Origin: Methylococcales bacterium
GTDB taxonomy: Bacteria; Pseudomonadota; Gammaproteobacteria; Methylococcales; Methylomonadaceae
Direction of reading: 5' to 3'
Assembly: GCA_026399015.1 (NCBI GenBank)
Contig: JAPLRS010000040.1
Span: 1-64,000 of the forward strand
DNA length: 64,000 nt
The position numbers and the translations under genes were made by a program. The notes under the pieces are model-generated. The model did not search any database. It had not been told where the DNA came from and saw only the letters and a list, made by a program, of their open reading frames with translations. This document shows, piece after piece, positions 43,415 through 53,035 of the stretch. Position 1 is the stretch's first letter. Each line of letters opens with the position of its first letter.

Positions 43415-44713
43415 ATGGGGCCGCAACAAAGATCAGTAGAAATTAGTCATAATTTAGCGGATAAAAATAGTTATATTGGTTCTTTAACGGTTTTAACCTC
43501 CTTATTTTTTATTTGGGGATTTATAACCGCTCTGAATGACATTTTAATTCCGCATTTAAAAGCTGTTTTTACGCTTAACTATACGCAAGCTATGCTGGTG
43601 CAGTTCTGTTTTTTTATCGCGTATTTTGTATTTTCAGTGCCTAGTGGTTATTTGGTAGATAAGATAGATTACAAAGGTGGGATTATTACGGGGTTGTTGA
43701 TTGCTGGGTTGGGGTGTTTATTGTTTTATCCTGCAGCAGGGCTTCATTCTTATCCGTTATTTTTAACGGCATTTTTTGTCTTAGCGGCGGGTATTTGTTT
43801 ATTACAGGTGGCTGCAAATCCATACGTCACTATTTTAGGGGCATCAGATACTGCATCGAGTCGTTTAACAATGACTCAAGCCTTTAATTCTTTGGGTACT
43901 ACACTTGCACCTTATCTAGGTGCTTTATTTATTTTGTCGACCGCAGTTAAAAGTGCCGAAGAGATACAGGCATTAAACGTCGAGCAATTAAATGGTTATC
44001 AAACAGCCCAAGCGCTAGCCGTACAGATGCCTTATTTAATGTTGGCTGCGACCTTATGCATACTCGCTGTGATTTTTGTTATTCTTAAATTACCCAAAGT
44101 GCAAGCAATTACAGAGCCTGATATAAATAGTATAAATATAGAAAGTTTTGAATCGCATGAAAGTGCTTGGTCTTATAGACATTTAGTCTTGGGCGCATTA
44201 GGTATTTTTTTTTATGTGGGTAGTGAGGTTTCTATCGGTAGTTTTTTGATTAGTTTCTTAGGTCAACCTTCAATAGGAAATTTAACCGAACAAGAAGCGG
44301 GTCAATATGTGTCGTTGTATTGGGGGGGGGCTATGTTAGGGCGCTTTGCGGGAGCCTTAATTATGCAAAAAATTAAACCTCAATACGCCTTGTTGTTTAA
44401 TGGATTGATGGCAATGACATTGGTTTTAACGGTGATTTTTAGTAGTGGATCACTCGCAATGTGGGCTATTCTTGCAATTGGTCTGTTTAATTCGATTATG
44501 TTTCCTACTATTTTTTCTTTAGCTTTAGCTAGTTTAGGAAAACATACCGGACAGGGTTCGGGGATTTTATGTGCGGCCATTGTGGGTGGGGCTATTTTGC
44601 CTGTGATACAAGGGGTGTGCGCTGATAGCATTGGTATTCAATCGGCTTTTTTTGTACCTGCTTTAGGGTATTTGTATATCAGTTTTTATGGTTGGCAAGG
44701 TTATAAGCATTAA
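43415..44713 (+). CDS. FucP/GluP-type sugar MFS transporter
   Basis: FFIWGFITALNDILIPHLKAVFTLNYTQAMLVQFCFFIAYF; QVAANPYVTILG. Confidence 0.92.
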   Translation: MGPQQRSVEISHNLADKNSYIGSLTVLTSLFFIWGFITALNDILIPHLKAVFTLNYTQAMLVQFCFFIAYFVFSVPSGYLVDKIDYKGGIITGLLIAGLGCLLFYPAAGLHSYPLFLTAFFVLAAGICLLQVAANPYVTILGASDTASSRLTMTQAFNSLGTTLAPYLGALFILSTAVKSAEEIQALNVEQLNGYQTAQALAVQMPYLMLAATLCILAVIFVILKLPKVQAITEPDINSINIESFESHESAWSYRHLVLGALGIFFYVGSEVSIGSFLISFLGQPSIGNLTEQEAGQYVSLYWGGAMLGRFAGALIMQKIKPQYALLFNGLMAMTLVLTVIFSSGSLAMWAILAIGLFNSIMFPTIFSLALASLGKHTGQGSGILCAAIVGGAILPVIQGVCADSIGIQSAFFVPALGYLYISFYGWQGYKH

Positions 44714-44892
44714 ACTAGCAATTAATTTTTAGTTATATAAAAAGCGTGTAGAGGCTTTCAAGTCAATATGTATTGCAATTAACTTAACATTAATAGACTT
44801 TAATTCAAACATAGATTATATTCGGCAGTTAAATTAACTTATGGATATTCATGCCAATTTAAAGACTCGTGTCTTTATTCAGCGGAAATAAT

Positions 44893-46578
44893 ATGCTTTA
44901 TCAATCTTTACTTAAAACATTACAGGAAAGAAACAAGCTTTCAACTTCAGAATTAAAAAAAGTTGAACGTGTGCAGAAGACATCTGTCGCAGAAAGTTTA
45001 CCTCAGTTACTGGTTAAGTTAGGTTTGTGTTCTGAATCAGATGTTGCAGATGCTTTTGTTGAGTCCGGTCAATTTGAAAAAGTAGTTCCAGAACAATATC
45101 CATTAGAAAGACAGTTGCCAGAATTGGTATCTTTACGGTTTCTCAAAAATTACCATGTGATCGGTTTAGGTGTTACAGACGAGGAAGTGTTTGTCGCTAT
45201 GATGGATCCAGAAGATGCTTTCACGATTAATTCTTTAGGTTTAATGCTAGGTAAGCCTATTAATGTAAAAGTGGGATTGTTGTCTGAGATTGATGCGGCA
45301 TTGGATGTGCAGTACGGTGAAGATCGTTCAAAAATGGATAAATTAATTGATGATTTGGCCATTGATGATTTAGGTGAAGAAGATTTAGAGCATTTAAAAG
45401 ATTTAGCAAGTGAAGCACCAGTTATTAAAATGGTGAATTTGATTATGCAACGTGCCGTAGAAACACGCGCTTCAGATATTCATATTGAACCTTTTGAGCA
45501 ATCATTAAAAGTTAGATTACGCGTTGATGGGGTTTTACAAGAAATTGATGCTCCTAATGTAAAGTCAACCGCGGCCGTTATCTCGCGTATTAAGATTATG
45601 GCAAAGCTTAATATTGCAGAGCGACGCTTACCGCAAGATGGTCGTATTAAAGTGCAAATGATTGGTAAGGAACTTGATTTGCGTGTTTCAACCATTCCTA
45701 CGATGCACGGTGAGAGTGTTGTAATTCGTTTATTAGATAAAGAAAATACCGTATTAGACTTTAAGGCTTTAGGATTTGCAGGCCGACATTTAGAACAATT
45801 TATTGAAATTTTATCCTTACCTCATGGCATTATTTTAATTACGGGGCCAACTGGTAGTGGTAAATCAACCACGATGTATGCTGCTTTAAAGCAATTAAAC
45901 ACCCCTCAAAGAAAAATCATAACGGTTGAAGATCCGGTTGAGTATCAGATGGAAGGTATCAACCAAATTCAAGCAAAGCCTCAAATTGGTCTTACCTTTG
46001 CTTCTGCGTTGCGATCTATTGTGCGGCAAGATCCTGACGTTATTATGATCGGTGAGATGCGCGACTTAGAAACAGCAAGAATTGCGGTGCAATCAGCGTT
46101 AACAGGCCATTTAGTATTATCGACTTTGCATACTAATGATGCAGCGGGTGGTGTTACGCGGTTATTAGATATGGGCTTAGAGGAGTATTTATTAACCTCA
46201 ACAGTTAATGGGATTTTGGCTCAGCGCTTAGTAAGAAGATTATGTCCATCGTGTAAAGAAGCAAAATTAGCTGAGCCAGAATTAATTAAAGAATTGAGAT
46301 TGGATCGTTTTGCAAATAAACCTGAAATAACGCTTTATAAACCAGTGGGCTGTGTAGCTTGTTCGGGAACGGGATACCGAGGGCGTTTGGCTATTATTGA
46401 GTTTTTACCTATGACAGATCCAATTCGTAAGTTAATTATGGCGCATGAAGAAGCGGGTGCTATTCAAAAATTGGCGGTTGCTGAGGGAATGCAAACACTT
46501 TATGAAAATGGTTTGGTTAAAGTTGTAGAAGGTGTCACTACTTTAGAAGAAGTAATGCGCGTCACAACGGAATCTTAA
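44893..46578 (+). CDS. gspE: Type II secretion ATPase GspE/XpsE
   Basis: GPTGSGKSTTMYAALK; IRQDPDVIMIGEMRD-like; CPSC...CVACSGTGYRGR; alternative GTG start at 44869. Confidence 0.96.
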   Translation: MLYQSLLKTLQERNKLSTSELKKVERVQKTSVAESLPQLLVKLGLCSESDVADAFVESGQFEKVVPEQYPLERQLPELVSLRFLKNYHVIGLGVTDEEVFVAMMDPEDAFTINSLGLMLGKPINVKVGLLSEIDAALDVQYGEDRSKMDKLIDDLAIDDLGEEDLEHLKDLASEAPVIKMVNLIMQRAVETRASDIHIEPFEQSLKVRLRVDGVLQEIDAPNVKSTAAVISRIKIMAKLNIAERRLPQDGRIKVQMIGKELDLRVSTIPTMHGESVVIRLLDKENTVLDFKALGFAGRHLEQFIEILSLPHGIILITGPTGSGKSTTMYAALKQLNTPQRKIITVEDPVEYQMEGINQIQAKPQIGLTFASALRSIVRQDPDVIMIGEMRDLETARIAVQSALTGHLVLSTLHTNDAAGGVTRLLDMGLEEYLLTSTVNGILAQRLVRRLCPSCKEAKLAEPELIKELRLDRFANKPEITLYKPVGCVACSGTGYRGRLAIIEFLPMTDPIRKLIMAHEEAGAIQKLAVAEGMQTLYENGLVKVVEGVTTLEEVMRVTTES

Positions 46579-46579
46579 A

Positions 46580-47791
46580 ATGCCTTTATTTACTTACAAA
46601 GCCATCAGCAGTGTCGGTGAAACCGAAGAGGGTGTTAGAGATGCTGTTGATGATAAGGCGCTAATTGCGGCACTTCAGTCAGAAGGCTTTATCCCTATTC
46701 GGGTGGCTCCGGCTAATGCGGGAGCATTTTTTGGCTTAGGTGCAAAAAAATCTAAATTAACACCCAAAGATATTGGTTTTTTTACAGGTGAGTTAGCGAC
46801 TTTATTAGAATCTGGACTACCTATAGACAAAGCTTTGTTAGTGTTAATGGATTTAACTGAAGACAATGAGCGTTTAACTAAGCTAATTGCTAAGGTCTTA
46901 GAAAAAGTTAAAGGCGGTGTGTCATTAGCTGATGCTTTGGAGCAACAGCAAGGCGTATTTACAAAGTTTTATTTAAATATGATTCGTGCTGGTGAGGCCG
47001 GTGGCAGCCTTGATGAAGTGTTAACGCGCTTAGCCGAGTATTTGGAACGCTCACAAGAACTAAAAGATACCGTTAAAACGGCTATGATTTATCCAGTTAT
47101 TTTGTTGGTTATGTCTTTAGCATCGTTGTTTATCATGTTAACTTTTGTGGTGCCTCAGTTTACTGAAATGTTTGAAAGCGCAGGAAAAGCTTTACCTGTA
47201 TCAACGCAAATAGTGGTTGGTTTAGCAGAATGGTTACAGAGTTATTGGTGGGCATTGATACTGGGATTTTTTGTTATTTCTAGTTATATGAAATATCAAA
47301 TGGCTGATCCTGTTCGGAAAAAAGTATGGGATGGACGTTTCTTAAAGTTACCCTTAGCCGGTACGATTATCACAAATAAAGAAACCGCTAATATCACGCG
47401 TACTCTAGGAACATTGTTAGGTAATGGGGTGTCTATTATTTCTGCTTTAGTTATTGTTAGAGAAACCGTAGATAATCTTGTTTTAGCTGAAACTATTGCT
47501 AATGCAGAAGAGCAATTAAAACAAGGTAGGCATTTATCTGATGCATTACAAGAAAAAGCCTTGTTGCCAAAAATGGCTTTGCAAATGATTAAAATGGGTG
47601 AAGAAACAGGGCGTTTGGAAGAGATGCTGCTGCGAGTTGCCACTATTTATGATAAACAGTTGAGAGTAGCTATTCAAAGGTTGCTGGCGTTTCTTGAGCC
47701 AGTATTGATAATTACTTTAGGTTTAATGATTGCCGGTATTATTGTGTCAATTTTACTGGCTATTTTGAGTGTTAATGATTTGGCATTTTAA
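46580..47791 (+). CDS. gspF: Type II secretion inner-membrane protein GspF
   Basis: FTYKAISSVGETEEGVRDAVD; GEAGGSLDEVLTRLAEYLE. Confidence 0.96.
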   Translation: MPLFTYKAISSVGETEEGVRDAVDDKALIAALQSEGFIPIRVAPANAGAFFGLGAKKSKLTPKDIGFFTGELATLLESGLPIDKALLVLMDLTEDNERLTKLIAKVLEKVKGGVSLADALEQQQGVFTKFYLNMIRAGEAGGSLDEVLTRLAEYLERSQELKDTVKTAMIYPVILLVMSLASLFIMLTFVVPQFTEMFESAGKALPVSTQIVVGLAEWLQSYWWALILGFFVISSYMKYQMADPVRKKVWDGRFLKLPLAGTIITNKETANITRTLGTLLGNGVSIISALVIVRETVDNLVLAETIANAEEQLKQGRHLSDALQEKALLPKMALQMIKMGEETGRLEEMLLRVATIYDKQLRVAIQRLLAFLEPVLIITLGLMIAGIIVSILLAILSVNDLAF

Positions 47792-47799
47792 GAGGAATA

Positions 47800-48237
47800 A
47801 TGATCACAATGAAAGAGTTGAATAATCGTAGACAAACTGGTTTTACCTTGCTTGAACTATTAGTGGTGTTGGGTATTATTGCTATGTTGGCCGGTATTGT
47901 TGGTCCACAAGTTATGAAGCATATGGGAGAATCAAAAACTAAAGCCGCTAAAGTACAAATTGAAGATTTGGCCGCCACACTAGATATGTATAAATTGGAT
48001 GCTGGTAGTTATCCAACCACAGATCAAGGATTACAAGCTTTAGTGGAAGCACCTGATAATGCAAAGCATTGGAATGGGCCTTATTTAGGTAAATCTAAAA
48101 TTCCTTTGGATCCTTGGCAAAATGAATATCACTATGTATTCCCAGGAGACCATGGAAAATTCGATATTTTTTCTTATGGTTCTGATGGTAAAGAAGGTGG
48201 TACTGGCGAAGATCAAGATGTTGTTAGCTGGGAATAA
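47800..48237 (+). CDS. gspG: Major pseudopilin GspG
   Basis: TGFTLLELLVVLGIIAMLAGIVGPQVM; YPTTDQGLQALV; GGTGEDQDVVSWE. Confidence 0.98.
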   Translation: MITMKELNNRRQTGFTLLELLVVLGIIAMLAGIVGPQVMKHMGESKTKAAKVQIEDLAATLDMYKLDAGSYPTTDQGLQALVEAPDNAKHWNGPYLGKSKIPLDPWQNEYHYVFPGDHGKFDIFSYGSDGKEGGTGEDQDVVSWE

Positions 48238-48262
48238 TTAAATTAAAGTTGAACAAAATCTA

Positions 48263-48727
48263 ATGCATAGTCCAGTCCAGGATAATAACGGCTTTACTCT
48301 GTTAGAGTTAATGGTCGTATTATTTGTTATGGTATTGGGCTTTGCGGTTGTTGGGATTAATTTATCATCGGGTAATGATTCCACTAAGCTTAAAGTAGTT
48401 GCTAGAGATATGGTTTCTGCTTTACGCTTTGCTCGAGGTGAAGCCTTAATTTCTCATGAAGAAATGACGGTAACTATCAATCTTGAGCAAAAAAACTATA
48501 CAGTAACTAGGCGTAGTAAAGTTTATCCCATTCCAAAAACCGTGGCGGTTAAAGTTGTTACCGCTAAAAGTCAGATTAAGAATGGTGAGTTAGCCAGTAT
48601 TCGTTTTTTCCCAGATGGCTCTTCTACTGGGGGGCGAGTGACTTTTTCACAAGGAAAGATGGCATGGAAAATAGATATTAATTGGTTATCTGGACAAATT
48701 GAACTCAATGAAACAGATAAAACTTAA
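48263..48727 (+). CDS. gspH: Minor pseudopilin GspH
   Basis: NGFTLLELMVVLFVMVLGFAVV. Confidence 0.93.
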   Translation: MHSPVQDNNGFTLLELMVVLFVMVLGFAVVGINLSSGNDSTKLKVVARDMVSALRFARGEALISHEEMTVTINLEQKNYTVTRRSKVYPIPKTVAVKVVTAKSQIKNGELASIRFFPDGSSTGGRVTFSQGKMAWKIDINWLSGQIELNETDKT

Positions 48728-49121
48728 TAAACAAACTGGTTTTTCTTTGCTGGAAATTGTTATCGCGTTTTCAATTCTCGCGCTTTCTTTAGGTATTCTG
48801 TTAAAGATATTTTCGGGTGGCGTTAATTCGGCTGCTATAGCTGAAGATTACACAGTTGCAGTGCAAATAGCCGAAGGTTTAATGGCTAGAGCAGGTACAG
48901 AAACGCTATTAGTTGCAAACGAAGACTCTGGGGTAATTAATGAAAAATATGACTGGGTTTTAACTATTACACCTTATATATTTAATACGGATGACTCTGG
49001 ATTAATTCCAAATACGGGGCAGTTATTTAAAGTAAAAGTGCTAGTGACTTGGGATATGCGTAATACTCAGCATCGGCAAATTGAACTTACAACTTTAAAG
49101 TTGAGTACCAAAGTGTTATGA
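48708..49121 (+). CDS. gspI: Minor pseudopilin GspI
   Basis: TGFSLLEIVIAFSILALSLGILLKIF; start MKQIKL chosen. Confidence 0.92.
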   Translation: MKQIKLNKQTGFSLLEIVIAFSILALSLGILLKIFSGGVNSAAIAEDYTVAVQIAEGLMARAGTETLLVANEDSGVINEKYDWVLTITPYIFNTDDSGLIPNTGQLFKVKVLVTWDMRNTQHRQIELTTLKLSTKVL

Positions 49122-49801
49122 CGTTAGTTAAAAACGTAGCTAAGTCAAAGACATTAGGTTTCACCTTAATTGAAGTTTTAATTGGGTTGACTTTGCTCAG
49201 TATTATGACGGTATTGCTTTTTACAAGTTTGAAAATTTGTGCTGACAGTTGGGAAAGAGGTGAAAAAAAGATAGCATCAGTTAATGAAATGGCGGTGGTT
49301 TATCATTTTTTTCAGGAGCATCTTTCTGTAGCAAAACCAATTTTGAATGAATCCTTAGTTGATGAGAAACCTTTTTCTTTTCAGGGTGGCGTAACTTCTT
49401 TGCAGTTTGTATCTAACTTTCCCGAAAGTGTGGGTAAGCAAGGTTTACAAATATTCACAGTTGCATTGGTTGAAGAGGATAACACTGCAAATATTAATGT
49501 GAAAGTAACACCATATAATGCTGCTGGCGGGGATGCTGATGAAGAATCAGAAGTTGATGATGTTATCTTACTTAAGCATGTTAGCGAATTTAAACTTAGT
49601 TATTTTGGCTCTGAAGATGGTATGAGCGATGGTGTTTGGCTTGATGATTGGTTAAACAAGTCAGTATTGCCATTATTAGTTAAAGTAAATATTGTGTTAG
49701 AAAATGGTAGCTATTGGCCTGAGATGATTATACCTTTGAAGATAACGGCTCCTGATCATAATGCAAATAATCCAAATGATGGCGCAGGGATAATTCCATA
49801 A
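49118..49801 (+). CDS. gspJ: Minor pseudopilin GspJ
   Basis: LGFTLIEVLIGLTLLSIMTVLLF; gene order. Confidence 0.92.
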   Translation: MTLVKNVAKSKTLGFTLIEVLIGLTLLSIMTVLLFTSLKICADSWERGEKKIASVNEMAVVYHFFQEHLSVAKPILNESLVDEKPFSFQGGVTSLQFVSNFPESVGKQGLQIFTVALVEEDNTANINVKVTPYNAAGGDADEESEVDDVILLKHVSEFKLSYFGSEDGMSDGVWLDDWLNKSVLPLLVKVNIVLENGSYWPEMIIPLKITAPDHNANNPNDGAGIIP

Positions 49802-50757
49802 TGCGTCAAACAGGAGTTGCTTTAGTATTAGTGTTATGGGTAATAAGTTTGCTCATTATAATGGCGGGTAGTTTTGCCTTAAGTATGCGTAGAGAATCTT
49901 CAGTAACTGCTGTTATAAAAAGTAATTCTCAAGCTGCTGCAGTTGCTGAGTCAGGTCTTGCGATTGCAGAGTTAATGTTGTTGGATAAAGATGTAAATAA
50001 GGCCTGGCGGGCTGATGGTAGTATTTATGAGGTTCTAGCAACAGGTGCAAAAATTCGAATAAGGTTATTGGCTGAAGCCGGTAAAATAGATATTAATAAA
50101 GCGGATTTACGTAGTTTAAAAAATTTATTGATTAATGCGCCTGCAGATGAAGAACAACAAAGTAAATTACTCGGGGCCATTCTTGATTGGCGTGATCCAG
50201 ATGATTTGGTAAACATAAACGGTGCTGAAAAAGCAGAATATGAAGAGGCTGGCTTAAGTTACGCGCCAAGAAATAAACCTTTTGATTCAATTGAAGAATT
50301 ACAATTAGTCTTAGGTATGGATAAGAGAGTATATGCTTGGCTTGAACCCTTAGTAACCGTTTATTCGGGTCAGCCATTAGTAAATTTTAAAGTAGCTACT
50401 AGAGAAGTATTAAGAACTATTCCTGATTTTGATGGTGACATGATAGATACTTATTTAATAGCTAGAATAGACAGTGCCAGAAATGATTTACCAAGTCCGC
50501 CTTTGCCCATGATTCCTGGATTAAGAAGTGGATCAGGTGGAAATAATAATGTAGTGACTGTTGTCTCAGAGGCAATATTGGCTGATAATTCTAGAGCAGC
50601 TATTAGTGTTGTAATAAAGAAAGCCGAAAGTAGCAATGCAAATCCATTTCAAGTTTTGAGGTGGCAACATACTATAACGAACAACAAATCATTGTTCACC
50701 AATGTGATGAATGACTTTTTAGTAAAACAATATGCTCAACCTGAACTCAACAATTGA
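49801..50757 (+). CDS. gspK: Minor pseudopilin GspK
   Basis: TGVALVLVLWVISLLIIMAGSFALSMRRE; SAM-like KIDINKADLRSLKNLL. Confidence 0.93.
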   Translation: MRQTGVALVLVLWVISLLIIMAGSFALSMRRESSVTAVIKSNSQAAAVAESGLAIAELMLLDKDVNKAWRADGSIYEVLATGAKIRIRLLAEAGKIDINKADLRSLKNLLINAPADEEQQSKLLGAILDWRDPDDLVNINGAEKAEYEEAGLSYAPRNKPFDSIEELQLVLGMDKRVYAWLEPLVTVYSGQPLVNFKVATREVLRTIPDFDGDMIDTYLIARIDSARNDLPSPPLPMIPGLRSGSGGNNNVVTVVSEAILADNSRAAISVVIKKAESSNANPFQVLRWQHTITNNKSLFTNVMNDFLVKQYAQPELNN

Positions 50758-51838
50758 TATAAATTTTAAGCAGTTTTTTCGGTGGTGGAAGCGAGAACTT
50801 GACTTCTTGATACCAGAAAAGATTAAGCAAATTATTAATGATAGCCAAGGCGTCATCGTTATTAGTCACAAAGATAACCAATTAATAATAACTTATTGCC
50901 TAGGCGATGCAGTGGAGCATTTGGTTACTTTAGATCGTATTGATAAAACCTTTAATGTCCAAAGCCTTTATGAAAAAGATGAGCGCTTAGTTAAAGCTCA
51001 AATTCTTATTAGATTATCGGGTTTTGATGCAATTCAGAAAGAGTTAAGTTTACCCGCGGCGGCAAAAGAAAATCTCGAGCAAGTTGTTACCTATGAGTTA
51101 GATCGTTATACACCCTTTAAGCCAGATCAAGTTTATTTCGCAGTTAAAACTTTAGATGGTGTAAACGAAGCGGGTCAGATTAGGGTTATGATGATTTTAA
51201 CGACTCGAGAGCTTTTAGATGGATTATATGATGATGTTAAGGCTCTAGGATTAGAGCCGTTATATGTTGATTATGAAGGTTCGCCTAATAGTCTAGAAGA
51301 TCTAGAGGATGGATATACACTTTTACCAGAATCGTTACGCCAAAAAAAGGCAAATATTCCGCGCTTAGTTCATGGCTCGTTAATTACATTGACGAGTTTA
51401 TTATTGTTAGCAGTTTTAGCAATGCCGGTCTTTTTTGAATATCAATCAGTTAATGAGTTGGCAGTGAAAGCGACGGCTTTAGAGAAAGATGCTAAAAAAG
51501 TGAAGGCCATGCAGTCCTCAATTGATGCGGTTATTGAAGAAACTAAACAGTTGATTAAAACTAAAACGGCGGCTCCTGATATCGTTAATATGTTGAATAA
51601 TTTAAGTACGCTTTTAAAGGATGATACAACCTTAAGTTATGTTCAATATTCGGAGGGGCATTTGCAGATACAAGGTGAATCTCCAGCAGCATCAGGATTG
51701 CTAGGGGTTTTAGAGGCCTCTGATATGTTTGCTAATGCACGATTTGCTTCGCCAGTTACCCAAGATAGAGTCACTACTTTAGAGCGATTTCAAATTACTG
51801 TTGATGTGGCAAAAGCGGAGGGCGTGACTAATGAATAA
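50732..51838 (+). CDS. gspL: GspL (Xps-type, PilM/PilN-like)
   Basis: FVLP-like ELDRYTPFKPDQVYFAVK; single TM; gene order. Confidence 0.85.
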   Translation: MLNLNSTIDINFKQFFRWWKRELDFLIPEKIKQIINDSQGVIVISHKDNQLIITYCLGDAVEHLVTLDRIDKTFNVQSLYEKDERLVKAQILIRLSGFDAIQKELSLPAAAKENLEQVVTYELDRYTPFKPDQVYFAVKTLDGVNEAGQIRVMMILTTRELLDGLYDDVKALGLEPLYVDYEGSPNSLEDLEDGYTLLPESLRQKKANIPRLVHGSLITLTSLLLLAVLAMPVFFEYQSVNELAVKATALEKDAKKVKAMQSSIDAVIEETKQLIKTKTAAPDIVNMLNNLSTLLKDDTTLSYVQYSEGHLQIQGESPAASGLLGVLEASDMFANARFASPVTQDRVTTLERFQITVDVAKAEGVTNE

Positions 51839-52433
51839 ATTGAAACAGATTGATTTTTCATCGCCTGCTATACAACAGCGTTTATTAGCTGTTGGAATAC
51901 TGTTATTAGTAGTTATTTTGTTTGTTTTACTTATTATTACGCCTTTGGTAAGTAAGGCTCTTGAATTAAATGAGACAAAAAGCAATTTGGTTTTTAAGCT
52001 TCAACAATACGAACGTATTTTAGCTAAATCAGATTTAGTGACCGAAAGTATGGCTAACATAACTAAGGCACAAGATAACCAGGGCTATTTTAATCTTCAA
52101 GAGACAGATGCTTTAGCATCAGCTGATATGCAAGAGTTTATTAAAAAAGCTATTGTTGATGCCGGTGGTCAATTAAGCAGTACTCAAGCATTACCGGTCA
52201 GTAATAAAGATGATTTTAAACGTATTACAGTCAGTGTAAGAATGACCGGTAATAGTGAGGTATTGCGCTCAGTGTTATACAAAATTGAAACTTCAGAGCC
52301 ACTCATTATTATTAATCAGATTGATATAAGACCTATGCGTGGTACTCGAAACAAAATAACTCGACAATTAGAGGCCAGTAACGAATTAAACGTCAATTTT
52401 CAGGCGGTTAGTTTTATGAGAAATCCAGAATAA
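51831..52433 (+). CDS. gspM: GspM (Xps-type)
   Basis: N-terminal TM, PilO-like fold; gene order. Confidence 0.82.
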   Translation: MNKLKQIDFSSPAIQQRLLAVGILLLVVILFVLLIITPLVSKALELNETKSNLVFKLQQYERILAKSDLVTESMANITKAQDNQGYFNLQETDALASADMQEFIKKAIVDAGGQLSSTQALPVSNKDDFKRITVSVRMTGNSEVLRSVLYKIETSEPLIIINQIDIRPMRGTRNKITRQLEASNELNVNFQAVSFMRNPE

Positions 52434-53035
52434 TGAATACTAAATTAATATCACTTTTAGCAACGATATGTTTAGCTTCAGTGTTGATTATTGGAGCTGA
52501 ATGGGGTTTTTCGATTTGGGCGCAAAAGTCTACCTTAGACTCTTTAACGGCAACTGAGAGTAAATCTACTCAAGATGAAATTCCGCATATTGACCTTGAT
52601 AAACAAACCGAGGAAAGCTACGCTGATTTAGTCGCAAGGCCATTATTTATTAAAGGTCGGCGTCCCGTTGAGGAGGTAAGTGTTGATGAAGCACAGGCGA
52701 CTGCTGTACCTGTTGTTTTTGAGTGGCAATTAAATGGTATCTTTACCACCAAGAAAGGTTTGTCAACTTTTCTATCCAAAACAACCGCTAAGAATAATAA
52801 AGATAAATATAAAAAGGTTGCAAAAGATGCGGAACTTGACGGTTGGCAGTTAACAGAAATTTATCCTGATAAAGTTATATTTACCCAAGCGGGTCAGCAA
52901 AAAGAGTTGTTGTTACGTAAAATTAAAGCCAAGGATCCGTTTAAGAAAACCAACGTCCAAAATACACCAAATGTTCCTTCACCAGAAGATAGCCAAGCCC
53001 CAGAAGAAGTCGAGACTGAGAGTACAAATGAATAA
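52433..53035 (+). CDS. gspN: GspN/XpsN-type (GspC-like HR domain) protein
   Basis: ADLVARPLFIKGRRPVEE...WQLNGIFTTKKGLSTFLSK; gene order before gspD. Confidence 0.8.
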   Translation: MNTKLISLLATICLASVLIIGAEWGFSIWAQKSTLDSLTATESKSTQDEIPHIDLDKQTEESYADLVARPLFIKGRRPVEEVSVDEAQATAVPVVFEWQLNGIFTTKKGLSTFLSKTTAKNNKDKYKKVAKDAELDGWQLTEIYPDKVIFTQAGQQKELLLRKIKAKDPFKKTNVQNTPNVPSPEDSQAPEEVETESTNE

